Shown: one piece after another, positions 27,586 to 37,120 of the stretch
Layout of the letters: each line of letters begins with the position of its first letter
Position numbering within the stretch: the stretch's first letter is position 1
Source of the DNA: Clostridium frigidicarnis
GTDB taxonomy: Bacteria; Bacillota; Clostridia; Clostridiales; Clostridiaceae
Direction of reading: 5' to 3'
NCBI RefSeq assembly: GCF_900111985.1
Contig: NZ_FOKI01000025.1
Coordinates: forward strand, 1-52,498
Length of the DNA: 52,498 bases
The notes under the pieces: model-generated
What the model was told of the DNA's origin: nothing
The model's database searches: none
What the model saw: the letters and a program-made list of their open reading frames with translations, nothing else
Program-made: the position numbers and the translations under genes

Positions 27586-28815
27586 TTGAATTTTTTAAAG
27601 AATTATAAGTCATCTTTGATTCTACTAAGTTGTATTATACTTGGAGGGATTATAGGGTTATTCATGGGAGAAGAGGCTAGGGTTTTTGAACCAATTGGAA
27701 ATTTATTTCTAAATTTAATTTTTACATTATTAGTTCCAATAGTTTTCTTTAGTATTTCTTCAGCTATTGCTAATATTAGTAGTTCTAAAAAATTAGGAAA
27801 AATTTTAGGCGTTACTATAATAGTTTTTGCAATTACGGTAGTTATTGCAGGAGTTATAGGGGTTACAAGTTTTAAGATGTTTAATCCAACAGAGGGATTA
27901 GATTCTTCTGTTATTCAGGGAATAATGAATAATGAAGAGGTTCCTAAAAGTGAAACTATTAGTATTGCAGACAGAATAGTATCGAGCTTAACAGTAAGCG
28001 ATTTTTCACAATTATTATCAAGAAGTAATTTACTTGCATTGATAGTATTTTCCATGCTCCTTGGATTTGGAACTATGCTTGCAAAAGAAGAGGGAAAGCC
28101 ATTTATTGCTTTTCTAAATAGTGGAGCAGCTGTAACCATGAAGATGATGGGGATAATTATGAAGATTGCTCCAATAGGGCTTGGTGCATATTTTGCTAAT
28201 GTTGTAGGGCAATTAGGAAGTAAAATATTACAAGGATATGCAAAAGTGTTCTTTTTGTACTTGGGAGTTACGGTTATATACTATTTTGGATTTTTCACAT
28301 TATATGCATATGTAGCGGGTAAAAAACAAGGTGTTAGAACGTTTTGGAAAAATGCCACAGAACCTACAGTTACAGCTCTTGCCACTTGTTCAAGTGCTGC
28401 ATGTATTCCAGTGAACATTGAGGCAGCAAAGAGAATGGGGGTATCAGATACATTAGCAAATATAGTTATGCCACTAGGACTTAATATACATAAAGATGGA
28501 TCTGTTATAGGGGGCATATTTAAGATAATGTTCTTATTTGGTATATTTGGTAGAGAAATGAATAGTATAAGTACATTAGCAACTATTTTATGTGTAGGAT
28601 TATTAATTGGTGCTGTAGTTGGAGCCATTCCAGGAGGAGGAGCAATTGGAGAAATGCTTATATTAAGTATTTTTGGGTTTCCACCAGAGGGGTTAGCTAT
28701 AATGCTTGTTATTGCAACTATTATTGATGCACCAGCAACATTAATAAATTCAGCAGGAAATACAGTGTGCACTATGATTATTTCAAGATTTACAGAAGAT
28801 AAAAATGCAATATAA
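27586..28815 (+). CDS. Dicarboxylate/amino acid:cation symporter (DAACS/SDF family)
   Basis: This 409-aa membrane protein of the sodium/proton-dicarboxylate symporter fold (GltP, GltT, SstT, DctA family) has about eight membrane helices with two re-entrant loops. The serine-rich TALATCSSAACIPV (re-entrant loop 1) and the later NIHKDGSVIGGI and DAPATLINSAGNT stretches are in the expected order. The start is TTG after GGAAGAGG, with no better ATG nearby. The substrate may be glutamate, aspartate, serine/threonine or a dicarboxylate and cannot be fixed. It is a single-gene unit with a promoter and a terminator. Confidence 0.88.
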   Translation: MNFLKNYKSSLILLSCIILGGIIGLFMGEEARVFEPIGNLFLNLIFTLLVPIVFFSISSAIANISSSKKLGKILGVTIIVFAITVVIAGVIGVTSFKMFNPTEGLDSSVIQGIMNNEEVPKSETISIADRIVSSLTVSDFSQLLSRSNLLALIVFSMLLGFGTMLAKEEGKPFIAFLNSGAAVTMKMMGIIMKIAPIGLGAYFANVVGQLGSKILQGYAKVFFLYLGVTVIYYFGFFTLYAYVAGKKQGVRTFWKNATEPTVTALATCSSAACIPVNIEAAKRMGVSDTLANIVMPLGLNIHKDGSVIGGIFKIMFLFGIFGREMNSISTLATILCVGLLIGAVVGAIPGGGAIGEMLILSIFGFPPEGLAIMLVIATIIDAPATLINSAGNTVCTMIISRFTEDKNAI

Positions 28816-28866
28816 CTTTTTCATATTAATGAATAATAAATAGGATACTTTCAAATAGAGTTAAAT

Positions 28867-28912
28867 AAGAGGTTAAGGATATTTTATATCTTTAACCTCT
28901 TTAATTTTACAT
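28867..28912 (+). terminator. Intrinsic terminator after the symporter gene
   Basis: TAAGAGGTTAA-GATAT pairs with ATATC-TTAACCTCTTTA around a TTT loop (28867-28902), followed by ATTTTAC. The rest of the 28816-29202 gap holds the collagenase promoter region. Confidence 0.8.
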
Positions 28913-29032
28913 GAAAAATTAAATTGTCCTTAAATTCCTAGAATTAGTAGCTATATAAACAATAAGTTTAATGATAATTTTATTTGAAATAAATTTTATA
29001 TTTAAATATTATGATTTTTCAAAGAAAATATA

Positions 29033-29061
29033 TTTACAAATTGTTATATAATATGTAATAT
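29033..29061 (+). promoter_or_regulatory. Candidate promoter of the collagenase gene
   Basis: TTTACA (29033-29038), 17 bp, TAATAT (29056-29061). It gives a leader of about 135 nt containing a small hairpin ATGGT/ACCAT near 29160. No clear VirR box is seen. Confidence 0.35.
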
Positions 29062-29202
29062 AGTAATATAAAGTAAATATTGGAAAGAGTTATTTTGAGA
29101 AGTGATAAATTTCAATTAAAGTATTTTAAAGAGAATATTACATATTATGCAAGGTTAGACATGGTATAAAACCATAAACAAAATTAAATTGGGGGTAAAA
29201 AA

Positions 29203-32200
29203 ATGAAAAGGACTTGGATAAAATTAATTAGTAGTTTAATGGCGGCTGTATTTTTAAGCTCATCTGCAGGTGTTGTTACTAGAGCAATAGAATTAGAGCC
29301 AAAGGATTCGGTATATGAAACTATAAATTCAAAGGAACTAAATTATAATGATAGTCAGTTTAAGAAAGTTAAAGGAATTGACAAATCTAATACTGAGGAT
29401 TTTCTTCATGTTAAGACATTAGAAGAAGGTAAAAATGATTCACCGCAACCTGCTAAATATAAAGTTGCAACTGAAGAAAATATAGATAAAACATACACTA
29501 TGGCGGACTTAAATGAATTATCATATAGTGATATGATACAGGTTATATCTACTATTCAGTGGAATGATATTAAGGATTTATTTCAGTACAATGATGATGC
29601 ACAAAAATTTTACAGTGATTCTAATCGTATTCAGTATATAATAGATTCCTTAAAAGAAAGAGGAGAAACTTTTACAGCTAACGATAATAAAGGAATCCCA
29701 ACAATAATAGAAGTTTTAAGATCAGGATTTTATTTATCATTTTATAATGATGGGTTAAAACAAATTAACAATAGACAGTATCATGATAAATGTATACCAG
29801 CAATAATAGCAATACAAGAAAACCCTAACTTTAAATTAGGAACAGCAACTCAAGATGATTTAATAGCATCAGTAGGAGTATTAATTAACAATGCTAGTTG
29901 TAATCCTGAGGTTGTAAATAATTTTGTTCCAATTCTAAAGCAATATGAAAATAATATAGATTCATTTACAAAAGATCCTGGAAAAGGAAAAGCAATATAC
30001 AATATCATAGATGGAGTCCAATATGATATAAATGGCTATGTTTATGAAACTGGAAATGGAACTGATTATAGTAAAACTTTATGGAACAATAAAATAGATG
30101 ATTTTTTAAATATTATGTCTCAATGGGCATTAATGGGAAACGTAAATGGAGATAATGAATGGCTAATAAATAATTGTATATTCTATATGGCGAAAATAGG
30201 AAAAGTACACAGCAATAATAGTGAAGGACAAAGAGTATTAACAGAGGCTATGAAGACATACGAATATCTTGGAGAACAATACTTGCAATCAGCATTTTCA
30301 TTAAGTGATTATTATGATGGCAAAGATTATGATGGACATTCAATTGATATAGCAAATGTAAAAAGTGAAGCAACCCATAAGTACTTATCAAAAGAATACA
30401 AGTTTGATGATGGTAAAGTAGTTATTAAGGCAGGGGATAAGGTTGCAGAGGAGAAAATAAAGAAAGTTTATTGGGCATCAAAAGAAGTACAAGCTCAATT
30501 TTTTAGAAATTTAGGAAGTGATAAGGCGTTAGAAGAAGGGAATGCTGATGACGTATTAACAATGGTTATATATAATAGCCCTAAAGAATATCAGGTTAAT
30601 AGATTGTTAAATGGTTTAGATGTAAATAATGGTGGTATGTATATAGAAGGAAGTGGAACTTTCTATACTTATGAAAGAACTACTGATGAAAGCATATACA
30701 CATTAGAAGAGTTATTTAGACATGAGTTTACTCATTACCTACAAGGAAGATATTTAGTTCCAGGAATGTGGGGAAGTGGAGAAATATATAATAACAGTAG
30801 ATTAACTTGGTTTGAGGAAGGTGGAGCAGAATTTTTTGCAGGAGCAACTAGAACAGAAGGAATATTACCAAGGAAATCTGTTGTTAGCAACATTGAAAGA
30901 AGAGATGAGCAATCTTGGTATACACCAACCCAAACAATGCATTCTCAATATGGTGGATTTGAGTTTTATCACTACGGTTTTGCATTACAAAGTTACATGT
31001 ATAATAAAGATGAAACAAAGCTATATAGTTTAATGGATGCCATAAAAAATAATGATGTATCAAAATATGATGAGTTAATAAAATCATATAGTGAAGATAA
31101 AAATTTAGAGAATAATTATAAAGAATATTTAAGAGAATTAGTTAAAAATTATGGTGATTTAACAACACCTCTAGTATCAGATGATTATTTGGTTAATCAT
31201 CCAAATAAAAATGCAGAAGAGGTTTATAATGATATAACATCAGTGGCATCTTTACAAGATGTAAAGACAGAAATTAATAACTCTCAATTTTTCAAATCAT
31301 TCAAATTAAATGGTAAGTTTAATGGTGGAAAGAGCCAAGGTAAACTTAATGATATGAAGAATATGGACAAGAACTTAAATGAATTTTTAAATACCCTAAA
31401 TGGATATTCATGGAGTGGATATAAAACAGTTACAGCATATATGGTTGATTATAATGTGGATAATGATAACAATGTTACATGGACATTAGTATTCAATGGT
31501 ATGTTAAATGGTGATGGGTCAGAAACAACTAACAAGAAACCAGTTAGTAGTGTAAATGGACCATATAGTGGAAAAATTGATGAAAATATTAATTTTACAA
31601 GTAAAGGTTCTTATGATCAAGATGGAACTATAACAGAATATTTATGGGATTTTGGAGATGGAAACACAAGCAAGGAAGAGAATCCTGTTCATAAATATAA
31701 TAAAGAAGGGTTATACACAGTAAAATTAACAGTTAAAGACAATAAGGGTGATACTGATACAACGGAAACAAAAGCAAAAGTAGAAAAAGAAATTGTGAAT
31801 CCAGATACTCAATATGAATCTGAACCTAATGATTCATTTGATAATGCCAATATATATACAAAAGCAAATGTATTAATGGTAGGTTCTTTAACAGAGGGAG
31901 ATCAAGACATATATTGTTTTGATGTAGTTGAAGATGGCAAGGTTGATATCAATTTACTAAACTATAATGATATAGGAGTAAACTGGCTTGTATACGCTGA
32001 AAATGATAAAGATAATTATATAGCATATCCAACTACAAGTGGAACAGAATTAAGTGGAAGTTTTGATGCTAAAAAAGGTAAATATTATTTAGCAGTTTAT
32101 AAGTATGAAAATGAAACAGCACCTTATGCATTTAAAATTAACGGTAACATTGGAACTAAAGACAACGTAATTAATGAAAAAGAAGATAATAATGGATTTG

Positions 32201-32508
32201 ATGTAGCAAATTATATAGAAGATAATACTACAATCAATGGAACATTAGATAGTAATGATAACCATGATATTTATTACTTTGATGTAGATAATGAAAAAGA
32301 GATAGAAATAAATCTTGAAAATAAGAGTAATAACTTAGGTGCAGCATGGTGCTTATATAAAGATGGTGACTTTGACAACTACATTTCATATCCAAAACAT
32401 AGTGAGGGAAATAGTTTATGGACTAAAGTAACTCTAAGTCCAGGAAGATATTATGTAGATGTTTATAGATATAATGGTGAAGGTGGATACACTTTGTCAC
32501 TTAAATAA
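29203..32508 (+). CDS. colA: Secreted collagenase, peptidase family M9
   Basis: This 1101-aa secreted zinc protease degrades native collagen. Order: Sec signal peptide (1-28, ending AGVVTRA), activator M9N region (about 85-290), catalytic domain with HEFTH at 507-511 and E539 in WFEEGGAEFF as third zinc ligand (spacing of 28 residues as in ColG), PKD domain (about 777-863, with EYLWDFGDGNTS), and two C-terminal PPC-type collagen-binding domains (about 868-984 and 987-1101). E508 is the general base. The ATG has a GGGGGT site. The length is close to C. perfringens ColA. The gene stands alone and its TAA stop is embedded in a MITE end. Confidence 0.95.
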   Translation: MKRTWIKLISSLMAAVFLSSSAGVVTRAIELEPKDSVYETINSKELNYNDSQFKKVKGIDKSNTEDFLHVKTLEEGKNDSPQPAKYKVATEENIDKTYTMADLNELSYSDMIQVISTIQWNDIKDLFQYNDDAQKFYSDSNRIQYIIDSLKERGETFTANDNKGIPTIIEVLRSGFYLSFYNDGLKQINNRQYHDKCIPAIIAIQENPNFKLGTATQDDLIASVGVLINNASCNPEVVNNFVPILKQYENNIDSFTKDPGKGKAIYNIIDGVQYDINGYVYETGNGTDYSKTLWNNKIDDFLNIMSQWALMGNVNGDNEWLINNCIFYMAKIGKVHSNNSEGQRVLTEAMKTYEYLGEQYLQSAFSLSDYYDGKDYDGHSIDIANVKSEATHKYLSKEYKFDDGKVVIKAGDKVAEEKIKKVYWASKEVQAQFFRNLGSDKALEEGNADDVLTMVIYNSPKEYQVNRLLNGLDVNNGGMYIEGSGTFYTYERTTDESIYTLEELFRHEFTHYLQGRYLVPGMWGSGEIYNNSRLTWFEEGGAEFFAGATRTEGILPRKSVVSNIERRDEQSWYTPTQTMHSQYGGFEFYHYGFALQSYMYNKDETKLYSLMDAIKNNDVSKYDELIKSYSEDKNLENNYKEYLRELVKNYGDLTTPLVSDDYLVNHPNKNAEEVYNDITSVASLQDVKTEINNSQFFKSFKLNGKFNGGKSQGKLNDMKNMDKNLNEFLNTLNGYSWSGYKTVTAYMVDYNVDNDNNVTWTLVFNGMLNGDGSETTNKKPVSSVNGPYSGKIDENINFTSKGSYDQDGTITEYLWDFGDGNTSKEENPVHKYNKEGLYTVKLTVKDNKGDTDTTETKAKVEKEIVNPDTQYESEPNDSFDNANIYTKANVLMVGSLTEGDQDIYCFDVVEDGKVDINLLNYNDIGVNWLVYAENDKDNYIAYPTTSGTELSGSFDAKKGKYYLAVYKYENETAPYAFKINGNIGTKDNVINEKEDNNGFDVANYIEDNTTINGTLDSNDNHDIYYFDVDNEKEIEINLENKSNNLGAAWCLYKDGDFDNYISYPKHSEGNSLWTKVTLSPGRYYVDVYRYNGEGGYTLSLK

Positions 32509-32530
32509 GGCACATTGAAAAAATAACAGG
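32506..32530. repeat. Solo MITE end overlapping the collagenase stop codon
   Basis: TAAGGCACATTGAAAAAATA closely matches the terminal repeat of the element at 15871-16031. Its first three bases are the colA stop codon. No opposite end is visible nearby. Confidence 0.5.
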
Positions 32531-32559
32531 TTAGTACAATATAATTATATATAATATCC

Positions 32560-32612
32560 CTAAATAGAAAAGAAGGTTTAGTAAGTTAAACTTCTTTTCT
32601 ATTTAGTATTTT
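32560..32612 (+). terminator. Intrinsic terminator after colA
   Basis: CTAAATAGAAAAGAAG (32560-32575) pairs with CTTCTTTTCTATTTAG (32591-32606) through a TTTA/TAAA extension, followed by TATTTTTTT. Confidence 0.85.
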
Positions 32613-32786
32613 TTTGTGTAATATAATTATACTAATTAAAATTATTAATTTTAAGAATTCAAGCTAAAGTTCATATAATTTCTTTAAGTAATTAGAAATG
32701 ATTATAATCAAATAAAAACTTGAATATTAGAAGGGTAGAAATTAGATTAAGTGATTTTTAGAAAATGGGTACATTATGGTACTTAG

Positions 32787-32948
32787 TCATTAAAAGAAAC
32801 TAATCTAAAACTTGGAAAATTAAATTTAATAGATGAAAGTGAATCTCTTGAATTTAGTTTTATTGATATTGAGAATTTACCGGAAAATATGGTAAAGAGT
32901 CATAGAAAAATGATAAATAAATTTTTGGAAATATATAAAGAAGAATAA
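32787..32948 (+). pseudogene. Nudix hydrolase remnant (C-terminal part)
   Basis: A frame with no start codon begins after a TAG at 32784 and runs about 53 residues to TAA at 32946. LKETNLKLGKLN resembles the segment after a Nudix box. FSFIDIENLPENMVKSHR and INKFLEIY resemble the C-terminal part of small Nudix hydrolases. The N-terminal half and the full Nudix box are missing. This is a decayed gene judged by eye, so the family call is tentative. Otherwise the 32509-33098 gap is empty. Confidence 0.4.
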
Positions 32949-33098
32949 ATAATAATCAGCACATAGGTTTTGAGTGTGAAACAAAAACCATTAAAAACCA
33001 TTGATAATTTATAATTTAATATATATTATATTTAGTAATAGATAAGATAAACTTATTAAAGATGGTTAGATATTGAAGTGTACAAAGGAGATGTGAAA

Positions 33099-33542
33099 AT
33101 GGAATTAAAAATAAAAAAATTTAAAGAGTTAAACATTGAAGAACTGTATCAAATATTAAAGGCTAGAAATGAAGTTTTTATAGTAGAACAAGAGTGCCCG
33201 TATTTGGATTGTGATGATAAAGATAAAAATTCATATCATATGTTTTTTATGGAGGATGATAAATTAGCTTCATATGTAAGAATACTAGGAAAAGGCATAT
33301 CCTTTGAGCAGGTGTCAATAGGAAGAGTATTGGTTAACAAGGACTATAGAGGAAGTGGAATTGCAAGAAAGATAATGATAGAGGCAATAAAATTTATAGA
33401 AAATAATATGAATGAAAAAGAAATTAAGATTTCAGCTCAAGAATACTTAAAGGATTTTTACAAAGGGTTAGGATTTAAAGAAGTTTCAGAAGTATATTTA
33501 GAGGATGAAATTCCACATAGAGATATGATTTATATTAAATAA
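33099..33542 (+). CDS. ElaA-like GNAT family N-acetyltransferase
   Basis: This 147-aa acetyltransferase has RNEVFIVEQECPYLDCDDKD near the N terminus, a pattern typical of the ElaA branch. The acetyl-CoA-binding motif is IGRVLVNKDYRGSGIARKIM (about 73-92), followed by KISAQEYLKDFYKGLGFKEV. The start is the ATG at 33099, 8 bases after AAAGGAG; an in-frame GTG at 33078 would precede that site. The substrate is unknown. It is monocistronic, followed by a degenerate repeat and the tRNA gene. Confidence 0.9.
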   Translation: MELKIKKFKELNIEELYQILKARNEVFIVEQECPYLDCDDKDKNSYHMFFMEDDKLASYVRILGKGISFEQVSIGRVLVNKDYRGSGIARKIMIEAIKFIENNMNEKEIKISAQEYLKDFYKGLGFKEVSEVYLEDEIPHRDMIYIK

Positions 33543-33690
33543 CTCTCCATTTTCAATTCTCAGCTTTTATAAGAGCGGCAAGTAATAAGTGGATAATCAA
33601 ATATTATATGAATACAAAGGTGAATATATAGAGAGTACTATTTGTGAAATCTATAAGTGGATGGAAGTTCATTGAAAAATTAAAAAAAAC

Positions 33691-33719
33691 TTTCAATTGT
33701 GTTAAGTTCGTATTATAAT
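33691..33719 (+). promoter_or_regulatory. tRNA-Glu promoter
   Basis: TTTCAA (33691-33696), 17 bp, TATAAT (33714-33719), 20 bp upstream of the mature tRNA 5' end. Confidence 0.6.
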
Positions 33720-33738
33720 AAGAACATATTGAACACGA

Positions 33739-33813
33739 GGCCCGTTGGTCAAGAGGTCAAGACACCACCCTCTCACGGTGGAATCAGGGGTTCGATTCCC
33801 CTACGGGCTACCA
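33739..33813 (+). tRNA. tRNA-Glu (anticodon CTC)
   Basis: A 75-nt cloverleaf with encoded CCA. The acceptor stem GGCCCGT pairs with ACGGGCT (G1-U72). The anticodon arm CCACC-CTCTCAC-GGTGG gives anticodon CTC, reading GAG. The T arm is GGGG-TTCGATT-CCCC. A terminator follows at 33824, so it is a single-gene transcript. A decayed integrase lies 107 bp further on. Confidence 0.95.
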
Positions 33814-33823
33814 TATTATAAGA

Positions 33824-33858
33824 AGTACTGTGAACGCTAATGTTTACAGTGCTTTTTT
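33824..33858 (+). terminator. Terminator of the tRNA-Glu transcript
   Basis: AGTACTGTGAAC pairs with GTTTACAGTGCT (12 bp with G-T pairs), followed by TTTTTTG. Confidence 0.8.
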
Positions 33859-33919
33859 GTTTGGAATAAACTTTCGGAATTTATATTTTTCCACATTAGA
33901 AATGCGTAAATATAGATTG

Positions 33920-34066
33920 TTATAGGAATAAGTCATTTAATTTTTCAGTAGCAGAAGTTTTTTGAGTAGGCATTACATGGGGATATATATCAGTAGTAGT
34001 TGAAATATCAAAATGCCCTAGGAGTTCCTGTACTGTTTTTAATGGTATATGTGTGTATAAGTCATG
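33920..34066 (-). pseudogene. Tyrosine recombinase (phage/ICE integrase) C-terminal remnant
   Basis: Read on the minus strand, about 48 residues run HDLYTH, IPLKTVQELLGHFDISTTT, DIYPHV, then MPTQKTSATEKLNDLFL and a stop. This is the C-terminal catalytic block of a tyrosine integrase with the conserved LGH and the active-site Tyr. However, the HxLRH arginine is lost, about ten residues after HDL are deleted, and everything upstream is gone. It lies next to tRNA-Glu, a usual integration site, and is probably the scar of a lost prophage or integrative element. Confidence 0.7.
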
Positions 34067-34083
34067 GGATTTTTATGTTTTAT

Positions 34084-34131
34084 AGAGACTGTGAGTAGAT
34101 TTATTTTTACACAAACCTACTCACAGTCTCT
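34084..34131 (-). terminator. Hairpin downstream of the P-type ATPase gene
   Basis: A perfect 15-bp stem, AGAGACTGTGAGTAG with CTACTCACAGTCTCT. The T tail on the minus strand is weak. Stem and loop resemble the terminator at 52100-52151. Confidence 0.65.
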
Positions 34132-34157
34132 ACAGTTCTTTATTTATTAATATTTAA

Positions 34158-36479
34158 TTAACTCTCATATTTTTTAAATATAAAATTCTTTATTAAAATC
34201 AATACTGTACCTAAAACGGATGTTATTAAGAATATAATTAATTCTTGCATTCCTAAACTGCTTAAATGTAATAGTTCTTTGAATAAAAATGCTGCTGCAA
34301 AAAAACCTACAGCAGTTGTACTACATAAGAATACACGCATTTTATTAAATGGTCTACATACTCTTATCACTGCTAAAATACTAGTAAATCCAATCACATA
34401 ATACATAATTGTAGTCATATTCTCTACTGAGATATTTAAAGCTGGTGCTGTCAAGTATAGTGTTATAATATTAATTATTATAACTAAAGAATATGGCAAT
34501 GCATTCTTTAGTACACTTTTCAAGAAAGATTCCTTTATTTGTTTACCATTTGGCTCAAAGGATATAAAGAATGATGTATATCCTTCAATTGCAAGATCTA
34601 TTAATGTAATTTGTATTGGTATAAATGGGAATGCTGTATAAGTTATAATATTTAATATTGATAGCATTACTGAATACAATGTTTTTATAAAGAATATTCT
34701 AGCAACATTTGTAACATTATTTACAACCCTCCTTCCCTCCATTAAAACATCTTTTAGCACACTAAAATCTGAATTTAAAAGTACAATTTGTGAAACTTGT
34801 TTTGCTACATCACTTGCTTCGGGAAGTGTTATACTACAATCAGCTTGTCTTAATGCGATAACATCATTTACTCCATCTCCTGTCATTGCAACAGTATGTC
34901 CTTTTGATTGTAGTGCTTGCACTATTAAACTCTTTTGATTGGGTGATACCCTTGCAAATATACTATATTCATCTACTAAATCTATTATTTCCTCATCATT
35001 TTCTATTTTAGATAGATCTATATAAGATTCATAATCCTCTAACCCTGCTTGTTTAGATATGCTTGAAACTGTTAATGGATTATCTCCTGAAATTATTTTT
35101 ACCATAACACCTTCATTTTTAAAGAAACCTAACATTTCTTTTGCATTTTTTCTTAATGGATCTGATAATTCTATTGTTGCTACAATTTCTAGGCTTGGAA
35201 GTATACCTTCCTCTACTATGTCTTTAGAGAAACCTAAAAGTAAAACTCTTTTACCTGATTTCTGTAGTTCCATCTTTTCTTCTGGCATTATAAAATTACT
35301 TTTATCCATTAATTTCTCTGGTGCACCAACAACTATAGATCCTATACCTTTAAAAGTAATTGAACTCCACTTTCTTTCAGAGGAGAATGTTGTTTTATCT
35401 ACTACCTCATACCTATCCTTTTCTTGGAAATATTCTTTTAACGCTTCAAATGTAGCATTGTTATCTCCCATTTCAGCAACAAAGGCACTTAATGCTTTAT
35501 CTACTGAAATTGGCATAATTTTATTATTAAAGATATCTACATTTGAAACTTGCATCTTACCTTCTGTAATAGTACCAGTTTTATCAAGACATAGGGTATC
35601 TACATGTGCTAAAGTTTCAACACTATATAAATCTTGAACTAATACTTTTTTCTTTGCAAGTTTTATTACTCCGGTTGCAAGAGAAATACTAATTAATAAT
35701 ACTAATCCCTTTGGTAGCATTCCAAGTAATGCTGCTGATGTTGATATTACAGAACTTTTTAGCAACTCTCCTCTAAAAAAGAATGCTTGAAGAAATAGCA
35801 ATATGCCAACTGGTATTATTATAAAACTTGTAATGTTTGTAACTTTTTTCATGGAATTTAATAATTCTGAATTGACCTTTTTATGTTTTTTACTTTTTTG
35901 AGCAATCTGTGCTGCAAAATTATCTTTACCTACCTTCTCAACTTTTGCATAACATTTTCCACTAACAACATAACTTCCAGAAAACAATTTATCTTCAGGT
36001 CTCTTTACTATGGTATCTGATTCTCCAGTAAGTAGAGATTCATTTACCTCTACTTTTCCATCTAAAACAACTGAATCTGAACAAATTTGATTTCCCATGT
36101 TAAGTATAGTAATATCATCTAAAACTAGTTCATCAATATTTATCTTAATCTCTTTTCCGTTTCTTATTACATCAACTTTTGATACTGTTAGTACAGATAA
36201 TTTAGATACCATATTTTTGGCATGTATCTCTTGAAAAGTTCCAATACATACATTTAGTATAATTATTAGCATAAATACTAAGTTAGAGTATGCTCCAACA
36301 ATTGTTAAAGCAATAGCAATTAGAAAGTTATATAAGTTAAATAGGGTAAATATGTTGTCTGAAATAATCTCCCAGTTTGATTTTATATTTTTTTCTTCCA
36401 GAATATTAACTTCACCTTTTTTTTTTCTTTCTATGACTTCTTTTTCTGTTAATCCTAGAATAGTTTTTTGTTTTTCCAC
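34158..36479 (-). CDS. Cation-transporting P-type ATPase (CtpE-like, probable Ca2+)
   Basis: This 773-aa P-type ATPase has the actuator motif ESLLTGESD, the phosphorylation site CLDKTGTITEG (Asp about 299), a P-domain TGDGVNDVIALRQAD and about eight to ten membrane helices. The fourth-helix motif GMLPKGLVLL, without CPC, argues against a heavy-metal pump. It resembles the CtpE/Exp7 group, in which some members transport calcium. I choose the GTG at 36479: the in-frame GTG at 36491 is part of the GAGGTG ribosome binding site. It is monocistronic on the minus strand. Ion specificity is inferred only. Confidence 0.85.
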   Translation of the reverse strand: MEKQKTILGLTEKEVIERKKKGEVNILEEKNIKSNWEIISDNIFTLFNLYNFLIAIALTIVGAYSNLVFMLIIILNVCIGTFQEIHAKNMVSKLSVLTVSKVDVIRNGKEIKINIDELVLDDITILNMGNQICSDSVVLDGKVEVNESLLTGESDTIVKRPEDKLFSGSYVVSGKCYAKVEKVGKDNFAAQIAQKSKKHKKVNSELLNSMKKVTNITSFIIIPVGILLFLQAFFFRGELLKSSVISTSAALLGMLPKGLVLLISISLATGVIKLAKKKVLVQDLYSVETLAHVDTLCLDKTGTITEGKMQVSNVDIFNNKIMPISVDKALSAFVAEMGDNNATFEALKEYFQEKDRYEVVDKTTFSSERKWSSITFKGIGSIVVGAPEKLMDKSNFIMPEEKMELQKSGKRVLLLGFSKDIVEEGILPSLEIVATIELSDPLRKNAKEMLGFFKNEGVMVKIISGDNPLTVSSISKQAGLEDYESYIDLSKIENDEEIIDLVDEYSIFARVSPNQKSLIVQALQSKGHTVAMTGDGVNDVIALRQADCSITLPEASDVAKQVSQIVLLNSDFSVLKDVLMEGRRVVNNVTNVARIFFIKTLYSVMLSILNIITYTAFPFIPIQITLIDLAIEGYTSFFISFEPNGKQIKESFLKSVLKNALPYSLVIIINIITLYLTAPALNISVENMTTIMYYVIGFTSILAVIRVCRPFNKMRVFLCSTTAVGFFAAAFLFKELLHLSSLGMQELIIFLITSVLGTVLILIKNFIFKKYES

Positions 36480-36532
36480 GGCTAAATACACCTCACTCTA
36501 ATTGCTGCGACCGTTGCGTTAAAAATAATAAA

Positions 36533-36556
36533 AAGTGATGTATTTATACATTACTT
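36533..36556. promoter_or_regulatory. Palindrome upstream of the ATPase gene
   Basis: AAGTGATGTAT and ATACATTACTT face each other over two bases. It lies about 55-75 bp before the ATPase start and could be an operator or a hairpin in its leader. Confidence 0.3.
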
Positions 36557-36745
36557 CATGTTATTTGTTCATTATAGGTTAGACATGTAAAATAAGAATG
36601 TATATTTTACTAATAAAGTATGAATCATTGATAAACATGCATAGATTCTACATATTTTAGCATTTAAATTAGAATAACATAGAGGAAATTAATGGATTTA
36701 AAGTTGAAAAATATTCCATAATTTTAAAATTAGAATGTAATAGAA

Positions 36746-36910
36746 GAAATAAACGAAGGTTGGTCGAAGGATAAGAAGTATTAAATTCAAGACAAATTAG
36801 GAAATGAGTTACTACTTAGAATTACTAATATTGAAATGTTTGATACGAAAAAGAAGAAATTTGAAATAATTCAAAAATTTAATAATGTGAATTATTTAAA
36901 TATACAATTA
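36746..36910 (+). pseudogene. Aminoglycoside phosphotransferase-like remnant
   Basis: The frame reads EINEGWSKDKKY, a stop (36782-36784), then IQDKLGNELLLRITNIEMFD and KKKKFEIIQKFNNVNY before a second stop at 36911. This is the N-terminal part of the APH/choline-kinase-like family (usually EINKGWS-DKKYYI, LLLRISD). No start codon with a ribosome binding site and no catalytic part remain, so it is a decayed fragment. The surrounding 36480-37120 has no other gene that I can see. Confidence 0.5.
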
Positions 36911-37120
36911 CACAAGTAATACTTTGTGTTTTGCTTATATATTTACTGTTACATGTATTTAAGGAAAATAGTAAAATAGAGGAGATTATCAAATTGTTCT
37001 TAACAAGTTTACAGATAAAGTTAATATTGTAGAAGCAGTAAAGAGTATGAAGAAAAAAATTCTTTATGCATTTCATTTCTGCTTTTTTCTAGTTTTAATA
37101 GAATCGTTCTTTAAAAATAA

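Noticed and set aside
28281-28772. 163-aa open frame on the minus strand.
   Set aside because: It lies fully inside the symporter gene, has no ribosome binding site and shows the composition expected of an antisense shadow frame.
35059-35637. 192-aa open frame on the plus strand.
   Set aside because: Antisense shadow of the P-type ATPase, whose motifs clearly mark the minus strand as coding.
36879-37076. 65-aa minus-strand open frame.
   Set aside because: No ribosome binding site and no recognisable features. It overlaps the APH-like remnant on the other strand.
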